A stretch of 64,000 nt of DNA from CBDFKK01 sp965248815 (lineage in GTDB: Bacteria > Pseudomonadota > Alphaproteobacteria > SMXP01). A program made the position numbers and the translations under genes. Below, one piece after another: positions 8,597 through 17,279 of the stretch. How positions within the stretch are numbered: the stretch's first letter is position 1; every line of letters starts with the position of its first letter. The notes under the pieces were generated by a model. It was not told where the DNA came from. It did no database searches and was given only the letters and a program-made list of their open reading frames with translations. Location of the stretch: positions 620,001-684,000 of the forward strand of contig CBDFKK010000007.1 of NCBI GenBank assembly GCA_965248815.1, in the 5' to 3' direction.

Positions 8597-9872
8597 GCCG
8601 AAACAGGGCTCACGAGCCACCCCAGCGCAGGATCTGACCGTCAAAATCGAAAAGATCGGTCACCGAGGCGACGGTGTGGCCGAGACGGACGAGGGGCCGG
8701 TCTATGTCCCCTTCACTGTTGCCGGAGATGTTGCGCGCATCCGGTTTCGAGACGGACGAGGCGAGCTGCGCGGTATCCTTGAGGCGGGTGCGTCGCGGAG
8801 AAAACCCGCATGCAGACATTTTGGCCAATGCGGCGGCTGCGCTCTGCAACACGTGGACGTTGATGTTTATTTGGACTGGAAACGCCGCAATGTCATTGAC
8901 GCTTTGACTCAACGCGGAATCATGACGTCAGTGGTCAATCCAATCGTTGCGATTCCACCAGGGGACCGGCGACGGGCAGGTCTTACGGCAATGCGACGCG
9001 CAGGCGTTGTGACAGTTGGCTACAACATTGGTGCCTCCCATGACGTAATCGATCTTGTCGAATGTCCACTTATCGATTCGAAAATCTCGAAGGAGATTTC
9101 GGGTTTGCGCGCCTTAGTGCGCGAAGTGCTGAAGCATGACGGTCGGCTGTCGATGACTGTCACAACGACACTCAACGGATTGGACGTGGCAATCCAGGCA
9201 AGGCAGATCGAGAGTTGGGACCTGTCGTGGGAAGCGCGAAAGGGCATCAGCGATGTTGCGGCACGCCTGGATTTGGCAAGGCTTTCGATTAACGAAGAGA
9301 TCTTGATTTTGCGCAAACGGCCCGCACTGCGCTTGTCAGGTTGCGAAGTTGTGCCTCCTCCCGGTGCTTTTTTGCAAGCTAGTCCAAATGCCGAAGCTAT
9401 CCTGACTCAGCTGGTGCTCGACGGCGTCGGTCGAGCGAAACGAGTCGCGGACCTTTTTGCCGGGTGCGGCACATTTTCTCTCGCGTTAGCGCGGCAGGCC
9501 CGCGTCCTCGCTGTTGATAATGAAAGCGCTATGCTGGAGGCCTTAGACGCGGCAGCGTCGAAAACGGCGGGACTGAAAGCGGTTGAAACGGACGCCAGGA
9601 ATCTCTTTGACAGACCGCTAGTCGCTTCGGAGCTTGCATCTTTTGACGCCGTCGTATTCGATCCTCCACGCGCCGGTGCACGCGCTCAGGCAGAAGTGCT
9701 GGCCCGAAGCAGCGTCAAACAAATCGTCGCCGTCTCCTGCAATCCGGCAACATTTGCCCGTGATGCACGACTTCTCATTGATGGCGGCTATTCTTTGACG
9801 TCTGTCACGCCAGTTGATCAATTCGTTTGGTCGCCCCATATTGAGTTGATAGGCGTTTTGGCAAAGAAATAA
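8559..9872 (+). CDS. RlmD/RumA-like RNA m5U methyltransferase
   Basis: A 437-residue class I methyltransferase of the RumA/TrmA family. It has an N-terminal TRAM domain, an iron-sulfur ligand set at C85, C91, C94 and C169 (CX5CX2C...C), the SAM motif 'VADLFAGCGTFSLAL', 'VFDPPRAGA' and the catalytic Cys394 in 'VSCNPATFARD'. These residues support m5U formation in rRNA. The only suitable start is TTG inside the end of tlyA, which also explains the 38-base overlap. Together the pair forms an RNA-modification operon. Confidence 0.9.
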   Translation: MQRKRTQKPRRYKPKQGSRATPAQDLTVKIEKIGHRGDGVAETDEGPVYVPFTVAGDVARIRFRDGRGELRGILEAGASRRKPACRHFGQCGGCALQHVDVDVYLDWKRRNVIDALTQRGIMTSVVNPIVAIPPGDRRRAGLTAMRRAGVVTVGYNIGASHDVIDLVECPLIDSKISKEISGLRALVREVLKHDGRLSMTVTTTLNGLDVAIQARQIESWDLSWEARKGISDVAARLDLARLSINEEILILRKRPALRLSGCEVVPPPGAFLQASPNAEAILTQLVLDGVGRAKRVADLFAGCGTFSLALARQARVLAVDNESAMLEALDAAASKTAGLKAVETDARNLFDRPLVASELASFDAVVFDPPRAGARAQAEVLARSSVKQIVAVSCNPATFARDARLLIDGGYSLTSVTPVDQFVWSPHIELIGVLAKK

Positions 9873-9879
9873 AATTCAC

Positions 9880-10944
9880 ATGGCGTCAAGCCCAAGCGCG
9901 CTCGATCGGTTGACTTATAGCCTTGGCCAAGGGACACGCTTTGCCTGGTATTTTGGTCACTACCTCGCCGCACAGAGACTGAGCGCTGACGCCACAAAAC
10001 AACAAACAACAAAGCCTCAGGTGACCTCAGGCCGCCGAACGCAAAAAAATCCTTATTGGAGCGAGTTGCGTGCACTTTTCCAACAGGATTGGAACAATAT
10101 AGGGCGGGGTTATTATGCAACGCCCCACGATTCAATCGCCGATCCGATGACCATGATTGATCAAAGCCGACGATTTTTCCAAGACCTGACCGACAAAACA
10201 GCGCCGCGTCGAACGAAAGATGCAGAGCAAGTGATGACGTCCACGCGTCGCAATTTTTATCCTCGCTACTATTTGCAAAACTTTCATTACCAAACTGACG
10301 GTTATCTATCCGAAAAGTCAGCAAAGCTATATGACTTCCAAGTCGAAACTTTGTTTGCGGGTGCTGCGGATGCGATGCGGCGTCAAGCGCTAGTACCTCT
10401 CTATCACATTCTAAAGGGAAAGGATCAGCGTCAGACAAATTTACTTGATGTCGCTTGTGGGACAGGAAGTTTTCTTGCGTTTGTGAAGGACAACTATCCA
10501 AGGCTTAAGGTGACAGGTCTTGATCTTTCACCGGACTATCTACGGGAAGCAGAAACTTCGCTCAAAGCGTGGCGCGACGTGGAATTGCAGAAAGCAAATG
10601 CTGAGCACATGCCATTCGACGACGAAAGCTTCGATGTCGTCACATGTATTTATCTTTATCACGAGCTGCCGCCTAATGTGCGTTTGATCGTTGCAAATGA
10701 AATGGCGCGCGTGCTCAAACCGGGAGGTAGTTTAATATTTCTTGATTCAATTCAATACGGCGATCAGGATGGCTTAGATCGAATACTCGAACTCTTTCCG
10801 GAACGATTTCACGAACCCTATTACTCCACCTATGCTAAGACTGACTTGAGAAAATTATTTGCTGCCGCGGGCTTGAAGTTCGACTCCGCACGGCTCGCCT
10901 TCTTGTCCAAAGTATTGGCTTTCCGAAAACAAATTTCAGATTAA
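9880..10944 (+). CDS. Class I SAM-dependent methyltransferase
   Basis: A 354-residue methyltransferase with a C-terminal SAM-binding domain: 'LLDVACGTGSFLAFV', 'VTGLDLSPDYL', and 'ARVLKPGGSLIFLDS'. The first 190 residues are an unassigned helical region rich in Tyr and Phe ('RRNFYPRYYLQNFHYQ'). No signal peptide is present, unlike the methyltransferase at the left of the window. The gene starts seven bases after the RlmD-like gene and ends eight bases before aroC on the other strand. The substrate is unknown; a small molecule or lipid is more likely than RNA. Confidence 0.85.
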   Translation: MASSPSALDRLTYSLGQGTRFAWYFGHYLAAQRLSADATKQQTTKPQVTSGRRTQKNPYWSELRALFQQDWNNIGRGYYATPHDSIADPMTMIDQSRRFFQDLTDKTAPRRTKDAEQVMTSTRRNFYPRYYLQNFHYQTDGYLSEKSAKLYDFQVETLFAGAADAMRRQALVPLYHILKGKDQRQTNLLDVACGTGSFLAFVKDNYPRLKVTGLDLSPDYLREAETSLKAWRDVELQKANAEHMPFDDESFDVVTCIYLYHELPPNVRLIVANEMARVLKPGGSLIFLDSIQYGDQDGLDRILELFPERFHEPYYSTYAKTDLRKLFAAAGLKFDSARLAFLSKVLAFRKQISD

Positions 10945-10952
10945 GTGATATC

Positions 10953-12044
10953 CTAGGTGCCGCTTTGTCCGCGATGGCGAAGAAAATGGTCAGCAAGCAC
11001 GCAAGCCATCATGGCTTCTCCGACGGGAACGGCCCGAATGCCGACGCAAGGATCGTGCCGACCCTTCGTGACAATCTCAGTCTCTTCACCGTTTCGGTTG
11101 ATCGTTTCGCGCGGCGTCAAGATGGATGACGTCGGCTTCACAACGAACCGCGCGACAACTTCTTGGCCAGAAGATATTCCGCCCAAGATGCCACCCGCAT
11201 GATTTGATTTGAAAACCGCCTTGCCATCTTCGATGCGCATTTCGTCGGCATTTTCTTCGCCGGAAAATGCGGCCGTTGCAAATCCCGACCCGATTTCGAC
11301 GCCTTTAGCAGCATTGATGCTCATCATGGCCGCTGCGAGATCGCTATCAAGTTTGCCATAGATAGGCGCGCCCCAACCGGCCGGGACACCTCCTGCCACA
11401 ATCTCGACAACTGCACCGACTGACGATCCCTTTTTTCGAATACCGTCAAGATATTTTTCCCAATCCGCGGCAGCCTTTGCGTCTGGGCACCAAAATGCAT
11501 TCTGTTCAACTTGAGTCCAATCCCACCGCTCGCGGTCGATACTAATTTCACCGATCTGCACAAGCGCGCCGCGAATTGAGACAGAGTCACCCAATATCTT
11601 GCGTGCAATCGCACCAGCTGCGACGCGGCACGCCGTCTCTCGTGCTGACTGACGGCCCCCGCCGCGATAGTCGCGCAGGCCATATTTTACGTCATAGGTA
11701 TAGTCGGCGTGCCCCGGTCGGTATTTGTCTTTGATGTCACTGTAGTCTTTGGACCGTTGATCCACGTTCTCGATGACCAAGCTAATAGGTGTGCCACTTG
11801 TTATTTGACCGCTGGTGTCATCATCTTCAAAGACGCCGGACAAGATTCGCACTCTATCAGGTTCTTGCCGTTGCGACGTGAAGCGGCTTTGGCCGGGCCT
11901 ACGCCTGTCTAACCAAAACTGAATGTCGCTTTCTGTCAAAGCGATGCCGGAAGGCGTGCCGTCGACAACGCAGCCGATCGCTGGTCCATGAGATTCGCCC
12001 CATGTGGTGACCCGGAACATATGACCAAAGGTATTGTGTGACAT
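10953..12044 (-). CDS. aroC: Chorismate synthase
   Basis: A 363-residue full-length chorismate synthase, which converts EPSP to chorismate using reduced FMN in the last shikimate step. Signatures include the N-terminal 'GHMFRVTTWGESHG', 'RRRPGQSR', 'RPGHADYTY' and 'RGGGRQSARETA'. The start at ATG fits the conserved N-terminus. It is transcribed alone on the minus strand, converging with the methyltransferase. Confidence 0.97.
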   Translation of the reverse strand: MSHNTFGHMFRVTTWGESHGPAIGCVVDGTPSGIALTESDIQFWLDRRRPGQSRFTSQRQEPDRVRILSGVFEDDDTSGQITSGTPISLVIENVDQRSKDYSDIKDKYRPGHADYTYDVKYGLRDYRGGGRQSARETACRVAAGAIARKILGDSVSIRGALVQIGEISIDRERWDWTQVEQNAFWCPDAKAAADWEKYLDGIRKKGSSVGAVVEIVAGGVPAGWGAPIYGKLDSDLAAAMMSINAAKGVEIGSGFATAAFSGEENADEMRIEDGKAVFKSNHAGGILGGISSGQEVVARFVVKPTSSILTPRETINRNGEETEIVTKGRHDPCVGIRAVPVGEAMMACVLADHFLRHRGQSGT

Positions 12045-12176
12045 CGGCGGACCAGAATTGAAGTTTACGTCTCTTGGTCTATGTACGCCTCAGGCAAGCG
12101 GGCCGTCAAATGGCGCGCGTCGGCGGCCGTATCTGGAGCTTCGCTGTACAGCTAAAGCGCAATGGTGGGCTGGCAC

Positions 12177-13094
12177 TTATTGCGGAATAATCGTGTGACC
12201 GGATTCGCGCAGTAACGCAATCACGCTATCTGTGCCGACCAAATGACCCGCCCCAACTGCAATGAAATGACTATGGCGACTGCCCAACATATCTTCGATT
12301 TGTACGACCCATGCTTCGTTTCTGTCGCGAACGAGTACGTCATAGAATTCCGGCATTTTCATCATTCCGGTATGAAACAATTCGCCCATAAGCGCTTCAT
12401 CGCCTTTGAGCCATGCCTCAAGATAGGTGTCAAATTGCTCTGGTGTGTTCTCGATTTGATTGAGCGTCGAGCGTAGCAATTGGCGCTGCACGTCTAGAGA
12501 TTGATCGGCAAAAAAACGAAGCTGCTGTTCCTGTGTCTCGAAAAAACCGAGTTCTTTTCCTGTATCTCGGGCGGACATGAGTAATGATTTTTCGACGCCA
12601 GTTTCGGCTGAATATCCAGCTGCTTGTGCAAAATGCTGCGTTAAGACCATGCTTGCCATCCAAGGCCGCATTCGTTCCACGAGGGGAGTCGCCAGTCCGA
12701 AAGTCATGGCAAGCGATTCGACCCGCGCAAAGTCGGCCCCCTCCAAATGAGAGCTCAGGCTTTCATTGGGACCATAAATACCGAATTTTCTAATTAAGTT
12801 GATGGCGTGCGCATCACCACTTGCTCCGATCGGCGCTTCAAGAACCAAGATCTCGGACGAGCGAAACGCGTTGTCCACCTCGTTGGTCTGCCACGTCGTG
12901 TCTGGTGGCAATAGGTGGAATGATCCAAAAAGCCAAACGTCAGCTGCAGCACCCTTGATTTTCCAAAGCGCGGGGTTTGCTTCTATCGGTTCGGCTGCTT
13001 TTACCGATATACCGGTTAAAAATAGGACTAGAAATAGTGAACATGGCAGCCACAATTGCTGTAGACGCGAGCCTGCGGCCGAGAATGACTTCAT
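12177..13094 (-). CDS. TraB/GumN family protein
   Basis: A 305-residue exported protein with an N-terminal hydrophobic signal ending 'VKAAE'. It has both TraB/GumN (TIKI-like) family hallmarks: the early 'WLFGSFHLLP' and the late 'FIAVGAGHLVG', each with a conserved metal-binding-type Gly-His motif. The intervening helical region has 'MRPWMASMVLTQ', typical of the family. Relatives include the metalloprotease TIKI; bacterial substrates are unknown. It lies between aroC and fabI on the same strand, but gaps of over 130 bases argue against a tight operon. Confidence 0.85.
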   Translation of the reverse strand: MKSFSAAGSRLQQLWLPCSLFLVLFLTGISVKAAEPIEANPALWKIKGAAADVWLFGSFHLLPPDTTWQTNEVDNAFRSSEILVLEAPIGASGDAHAINLIRKFGIYGPNESLSSHLEGADFARVESLAMTFGLATPLVERMRPWMASMVLTQHFAQAAGYSAETGVEKSLLMSARDTGKELGFFETQEQQLRFFADQSLDVQRQLLRSTLNQIENTPEQFDTYLEAWLKGDEALMGELFHTGMMKMPEFYDVLVRDRNEAWVVQIEDMLGSRHSHFIAVGAGHLVGTDSVIALLRESGHTIIPQ

Positions 13095-13273
13095 CTATAT
13101 ATCCCCGTTACTTGCGTCAGATCAGCCGACGATCTGAGCCCCCACCGGACATGCTAGATCCAGTTTACTAACGGGATATGAAGGAATGAGTGGACCAGAC
13201 GTTTCGAATTGTGCCTTACGGGGCAAAGTTTGGCCGTCTGTCGCCAATGTAGCCGCAATAGCTGGGATTTTGT

Positions 13274-14086
13274 TTAGTCAACGCTCATATCTGGCGCGTC
13301 GACGGCTTTCATGCCAACCACGTTGTAGCCACCGTCGACATGGTGAATTTCACCGGTCACGCCGCTTGCCATATCGCTGACAAGGTACAAAGCCGCTTTG
13401 GCGACTTCGTCTTGCGTGATATTGCGCCGCAACGGTGAATTGTATTCGTTCCACTTGAGAATATATCGAAAATCGCCAATCCCAGCGGCGGCGAGAGTCT
13501 TAATCGGCCCAGCCGATATTCCATTTACTCGAATTTTGCGCTTGCCGAGATCTTCGGCGAGATAGCGAACGCTGGCTTCTAGCGCCGCCTTGGCCACGCC
13601 CATGACATTGTAGTGCGGCATGACGCGTTCGGCACCCAAATATGTGAGCGTCAGGAGGCTCCCACCGTCGATCATCAATTTCTCTGCACGCTGAGCAATT
13701 GCTGTAAACGAGTAACAGGAAATATTCATGCTTGTCGCAAAATTCTCGTAAGACGTTTCCACATAGCGCCCCTTGAGTTCGGCCTTGTCTGCAAAAGCGA
13801 TCGCATGAATGACAAAATCTAGTTTTCCCCAATGTTCCCCCAATACACTAAACGTGGAATCGATCGTGGCGGGCTGCGACACGTCGCATGGCAGTACCAA
13901 CGGGCTACCTATCGACTCGGCTAGTGGTAATACTCGCTTCTTTAAGGCATCTCCTTGATAAGTGAGGGCGATCTGCGCACCATGTTCAGCAAACGTTTTT
14001 GCAATGGCCCACGCAATAGACCTTTCATTTGCCACTCCCATGACTAGGCCTTTTTGTCCGGCAAGCAGCTTTCCGGATTCGTTCAT
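13274..14086 (-). CDS. fabI: Enoyl-ACP reductase FabI (NADH)
   Basis: A 270-residue FabI-type enoyl-ACP reductase, which performs the last step of each fatty acid elongation cycle. The FabI-specific cofactor motif 'GVANERSIAWAIA' and the catalytic Tyr-x6-Lys in 'YNVMGVAKAAL' are intact. The C-terminus has 'TGEIHHVDGGYN'. The internal ATG at 14086 is chosen because it gives the normal family N-terminus; an extra 16 codons upstream would be non-standard. It is the essential FabI unless another isozyme lies outside the window. Confidence 0.95.
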   Translation of the reverse strand: MNESGKLLAGQKGLVMGVANERSIAWAIAKTFAEHGAQIALTYQGDALKKRVLPLAESIGSPLVLPCDVSQPATIDSTFSVLGEHWGKLDFVIHAIAFADKAELKGRYVETSYENFATSMNISCYSFTAIAQRAEKLMIDGGSLLTLTYLGAERVMPHYNVMGVAKAALEASVRYLAEDLGKRKIRVNGISAGPIKTLAAAGIGDFRYILKWNEYNSPLRRNITQDEVAKAALYLVSDMASGVTGEIHHVDGGYNVVGMKAVDAPDMSVD

Positions 14087-14182
14087 GACGAAAAATTCCC
14101 ATATTTTAGGTGCGCAGTCGCGCATCCTACACAATAGGCTACGGCTCAGGAAGCATTTGAGCAGCTGGGAGTCAGAGTATAA

Positions 14183-15160
14183 CTATTTGGATTTTTTGTT
14201 CGGTGAGAATGAGGAATAGAATTTATCGCGGACATCAAAGCTGTTCTTAGCGGCCCAGCGCTTGATAGATTTCTCGAAATTTTGATCGGACTTGTCCGGC
14301 AGAAAAATTTTAAGGCTTACGTATTGGTCGCCGCGCATGACCTTTCCGGACTTGTCTCTCTTGCCACGAATGACTGAACCTTTGCCACGCAGTCTGAACA
14401 CTGCATCAGCATTTGAACCTGGCCGGAGGCTGAGTGCGACTGTCCCGTCCACCGACGGAATCTTGATTTTGGCGCCGAGCACAACTTCGGAAATTGTTAC
14501 GGGTAATTCCAAATGCACGTTGGATCCGTGCCTTTTGAAGTAGTCGTGCGGCTTGACCGTTATGTTGATGACGGCGTCGCTGGGCTGACCGCCGTTTTCA
14601 CCTTCGGAGCCCTGGCCTTTCAGCCGGATTTGTTGGCCATCCTCGACACCGCCCGGAATTTTGACATCGAGACGCCTGCCACCCGATAATTTGATGCGTT
14701 TTTTCGTCCCAGTCGCGGCTTCTTCAAAACTGATTCTGAGTTCGTAGCTGGAATCTTCACCGAGACGACCAAAAGCACGTTTCCCGGCTGACTTGATACC
14801 GCTGATCCAGTCGGAGAATAAATCGTCGGAATCGGCCGGCTTTTCTCCTTCGGGGTGGTCGTCGACCATTCCGTTTTTCGATGCATCACCCTTGGCTCGG
14901 CCACGCGGATGGTTGGAGGAATCAAAGCCCCATCTTTCGCCTTCCATTGAATTCGGTGACCAACGGTCGGTTTCCGCCGGACTACTCTCCTGGCGAATGA
15001 CATCATAGGCTTCGCAGACCGCCCTGAATTTATCCAGAGTTGCCAGATCGCCGGGATCCTTGTCGGGGTGATATTTCTTCGCAAGCCTTCGGTATGCGGA
15101 TTTTACTTCCGCATCACTTGCCCCTCGATTTAACCCCAAAACTTGGTAGGGATCTCTCAT
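14183..15160 (-). CDS. DnaJ-type co-chaperone without zinc finger (CbpA-like)
   Basis: A 325-residue class B J-protein. The J domain 'DPYQVLGLNRGASDAEVKSAYRR' region contains the essential HPD in 'KKYHPDKDP', near residue 35. A linker follows, then two C-terminal substrate-binding domains ('LRISFEEAATGTKKRI', 'LELPVTISEVVLG'). The CxxCxG zinc finger of DnaJ proper is absent. Start at 15160 places the J domain at the N-terminus; starts further upstream would add a non-conserved extension. It should stimulate DnaK ATPase. It is divergent from pdxH. Confidence 0.9.
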   Translation of the reverse strand: MRDPYQVLGLNRGASDAEVKSAYRRLAKKYHPDKDPGDLATLDKFRAVCEAYDVIRQESSPAETDRWSPNSMEGERWGFDSSNHPRGRAKGDASKNGMVDDHPEGEKPADSDDLFSDWISGIKSAGKRAFGRLGEDSSYELRISFEEAATGTKKRIKLSGGRRLDVKIPGGVEDGQQIRLKGQGSEGENGGQPSDAVINITVKPHDYFKRHGSNVHLELPVTISEVVLGAKIKIPSVDGTVALSLRPGSNADAVFRLRGKGSVIRGKRDKSGKVMRGDQYVSLKIFLPDKSDQNFEKSIKRWAAKNSFDVRDKFYSSFSPNKKSK

Positions 15161-15484
15161 GTCCCCTTCGATTCCATAGATATGCATTGATTCCGGTCGA
15201 GAGGGTTCTTTAAACCCCTTGTTGTTGCCCACGTTGGAAGCTAATCCTGCAAAGATACCAAAGCGTTAAAAGATGGCTCTCTGGGGACAAAAAGACTCCG
15301 CAAAACCTGCCGGCAAGTCCTGACGGAAAGTTAAAAACGCGCGATAGGCCAGCTGGCTCCGGTCCTCCGCAGGCCGGCAGCGGTTCTCACAAGGCCTTTG
15401 GAAACAAATACTTCGGGTGCTTGTGCCGGCCTTTGTCACGCCCCTGCGGTGCACCTATGATGGGTTCAAGTTAAGGAACGGCGT
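15161..15484. other. Divergent intergenic region between dnaJ-like gene and pdxH
   Basis: This 324-base region should hold the outward promoters of both genes. AAGGAAC lies shortly before the pdxH start. I saw no convincing heat-shock promoter, RNA gene or reading frame in it. Confidence 0.4.
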
Positions 15485-16126
15485 ATGGATGACTCTGATA
15501 CCAATATTCGCGATCAGGACCGGTCGGATTCACTGTTTTCCGAACAAGATCCAATCGAGTTGTTTTGCGATTGGCTTGCTGATGCTGAGGCGAGTGAGCC
15601 CCTAAATCCGGGCGCCATGTCATTGGCAACTGTCGATGAGCACGGCAATCCGAATGTTAGAATGGTTTTATTGAAGACGGCTGATCACGAGGGGTTTGTA
15701 TTTTACTCCAATACTGAAAGCCAAAAAGCAATTGAGCTCAAGACTACGTCAAAAGCGGCCTTGTGCTTTTACTGGAAGAGCTTGCGGCGTCAGGTTCGCC
15801 TGCAAGGGTCCGTCGCGCCGGTGTCGAACGCAGAAGCCGATGCCTACTTTGCCACTCGGCCGAAAGACGCGCAAATTGGCGCTTGGGCATCCAAGCAATC
15901 CCGTGTTCTGGCCGGTAGATTTGAATTGGAAGCTGAAGTTGCTAAATACGCAGCAAAGTATGCCTTCAAGCCGGTCGACCGCCCACCCTTCTGGTCAGGA
16001 TATCGGCTGCGCCCCACTATCATTGAATTTTGGCACGAGCGTAAATTTCGGCTGCACGATAGAAGAATATTTTCGCGTCCCGATATTGATCTGCCGAAAT
16101 GGACGGTCGAGCGTCTTTATCCCTAA
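15485..16126 (+). CDS. pdxH: Pyridoxamine 5'-phosphate oxidase
   Basis: A 213-residue FMN-dependent PNP/PMP oxidase that makes pyridoxal phosphate. Family motifs are present in order: 'MSLATVDEHGNPNVRMVLLK', the FMN-binding 'GFVFYSNTES', 'FYWKSLRRQVRLQG' and the C-terminal 'PTIIEFWHERKFRLHDR'. Length is normal. The ATG start has AAGGAA nearby. The CDF transporter follows after nine bases, so the two probably share a transcript although no functional link is obvious. Confidence 0.95.
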   Translation: MDDSDTNIRDQDRSDSLFSEQDPIELFCDWLADAEASEPLNPGAMSLATVDEHGNPNVRMVLLKTADHEGFVFYSNTESQKAIELKTTSKAALCFYWKSLRRQVRLQGSVAPVSNAEADAYFATRPKDAQIGAWASKQSRVLAGRFELEAEVAKYAAKYAFKPVDRPPFWSGYRLRPTIIEFWHERKFRLHDRRIFSRPDIDLPKWTVERLYP

Positions 16127-16135
16127 GCATGAACA

Positions 16136-17080
16136 ATGACTGAAATAACAAAAAATTCGGTAGCGACGCCAGGCCAGGTTTCGGCAGACGAATCTGCACG
16201 TCTGATGCGCATGGCTACCTACGCTGCCGTTGCCATCGCCGGCACGCTTTTGCTGATCAAAGGTGCTGCCTGGTTGATTACCGGTTCGGTCTCGCTCTTG
16301 GGATCATTGATGGATAGCTGTCTTGATGTGTTTGCTTCCACAATTAATCTAGTTGCGGTGCGTCATTCGCTGATGCCACGCGATCATGAACATCGTTTCG
16401 GACATGGCAAAGCAGAGGCGCTCGCAGGACTTGCTCAAGCAGCCGTCATATCCGTTTCGGCGATCTACCTTCTTTATGAATGCTACGACCGATTTATTGA
16501 TCCAAAAGTTGTTGAGCAAACTGGATTGGGTATTGCAGCGATCGTTGTTTCGATTGTCCTAACGCTTGGGTTGGTCCAATTTCAAAGAAGAGTTGTTGCA
16601 AAGTCTGGATCGCTCGCCATTTCAGCCGATCAACTTCACTACAAGAGCGATTTGCTTATGAACTTAGGGGTCATTTTGGCACTGGTCCTATCAGGATTTG
16701 TCAGACTACCTTTGGCCGATTCGTTCATGGGTGCCGCGATAGCCCTTTATATTTTGACAGCATCGTGGCGCATTATGGCTCAATCATTTGATCATCTGAT
16801 GGATCGAGAGTTACCAAATGAAATACGAAATCAAATTAAGCGCGCTGTTTTAAAGCATCCAAAAGTACTTGATGTGCACGATTTGCGGACACGTTCCTCC
16901 GGAACATCTGATTTCATCCAACTTCATCTAGAGCTCGATCCGCGTATTACGTTGATTGAAGCTCATCGGATTTCCGACGAGGTCGAGGCGGGATTGATGA
17001 AGGAATTTCCGCGTGCGCAAATTATTATTCACCAAGATCCAGCGGGTCACGAGGAAATACCAGCACTTGATAAGAGGTGA
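16136..17080 (+). CDS. CDF family metal cation efflux transporter (FieF-like)
   Basis: A 314-residue cation diffusion facilitator with about six membrane segments and a cytoplasmic C-terminal domain. Metal-site residues are visible: the DxxxD-type 'LMDSCLDVF' in TM2 and HxxxD in 'HYKSDLLMN' of TM5. The C-terminal dimerisation domain ends with 'FPRAQIIIHQDP'. Members export Zn2+, Fe2+ or Cd2+ by proton antiport. Specificity cannot be told reliably, though the DD/HD tetrahedral set fits FieF/ZitB-type zinc or iron transporters. Confidence 0.9.
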   Translation: MTEITKNSVATPGQVSADESARLMRMATYAAVAIAGTLLLIKGAAWLITGSVSLLGSLMDSCLDVFASTINLVAVRHSLMPRDHEHRFGHGKAEALAGLAQAAVISVSAIYLLYECYDRFIDPKVVEQTGLGIAAIVVSIVLTLGLVQFQRRVVAKSGSLAISADQLHYKSDLLMNLGVILALVLSGFVRLPLADSFMGAAIALYILTASWRIMAQSFDHLMDRELPNEIRNQIKRAVLKHPKVLDVHDLRTRSSGTSDFIQLHLELDPRITLIEAHRISDEVEAGLMKEFPRAQIIIHQDPAGHEEIPALDKR

Positions 17081-17279
17081 CAGCGCAGTTTGCCGAAAAA
17101 TATATCACGTCGAGTTTTGCAATCGGGCAGGGTCGTTCTTGAATAATTTCTCTACGGATGAAAGACGAACCCTATAGCTCAGTTGACTTATTTATCTCGA
17201 ACTTAGGTTGCGAATAGAATTCGAGCTTTTTAGAATGATTTGGCGACCGTTGTTTGGAAAAAGAGACGGGAAATCAAAA

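Noticed and set aside
9818..10501. A 227-codon minus-strand frame
   Set aside because: It is antisense to two well-supported methyltransferase genes and has no family features.
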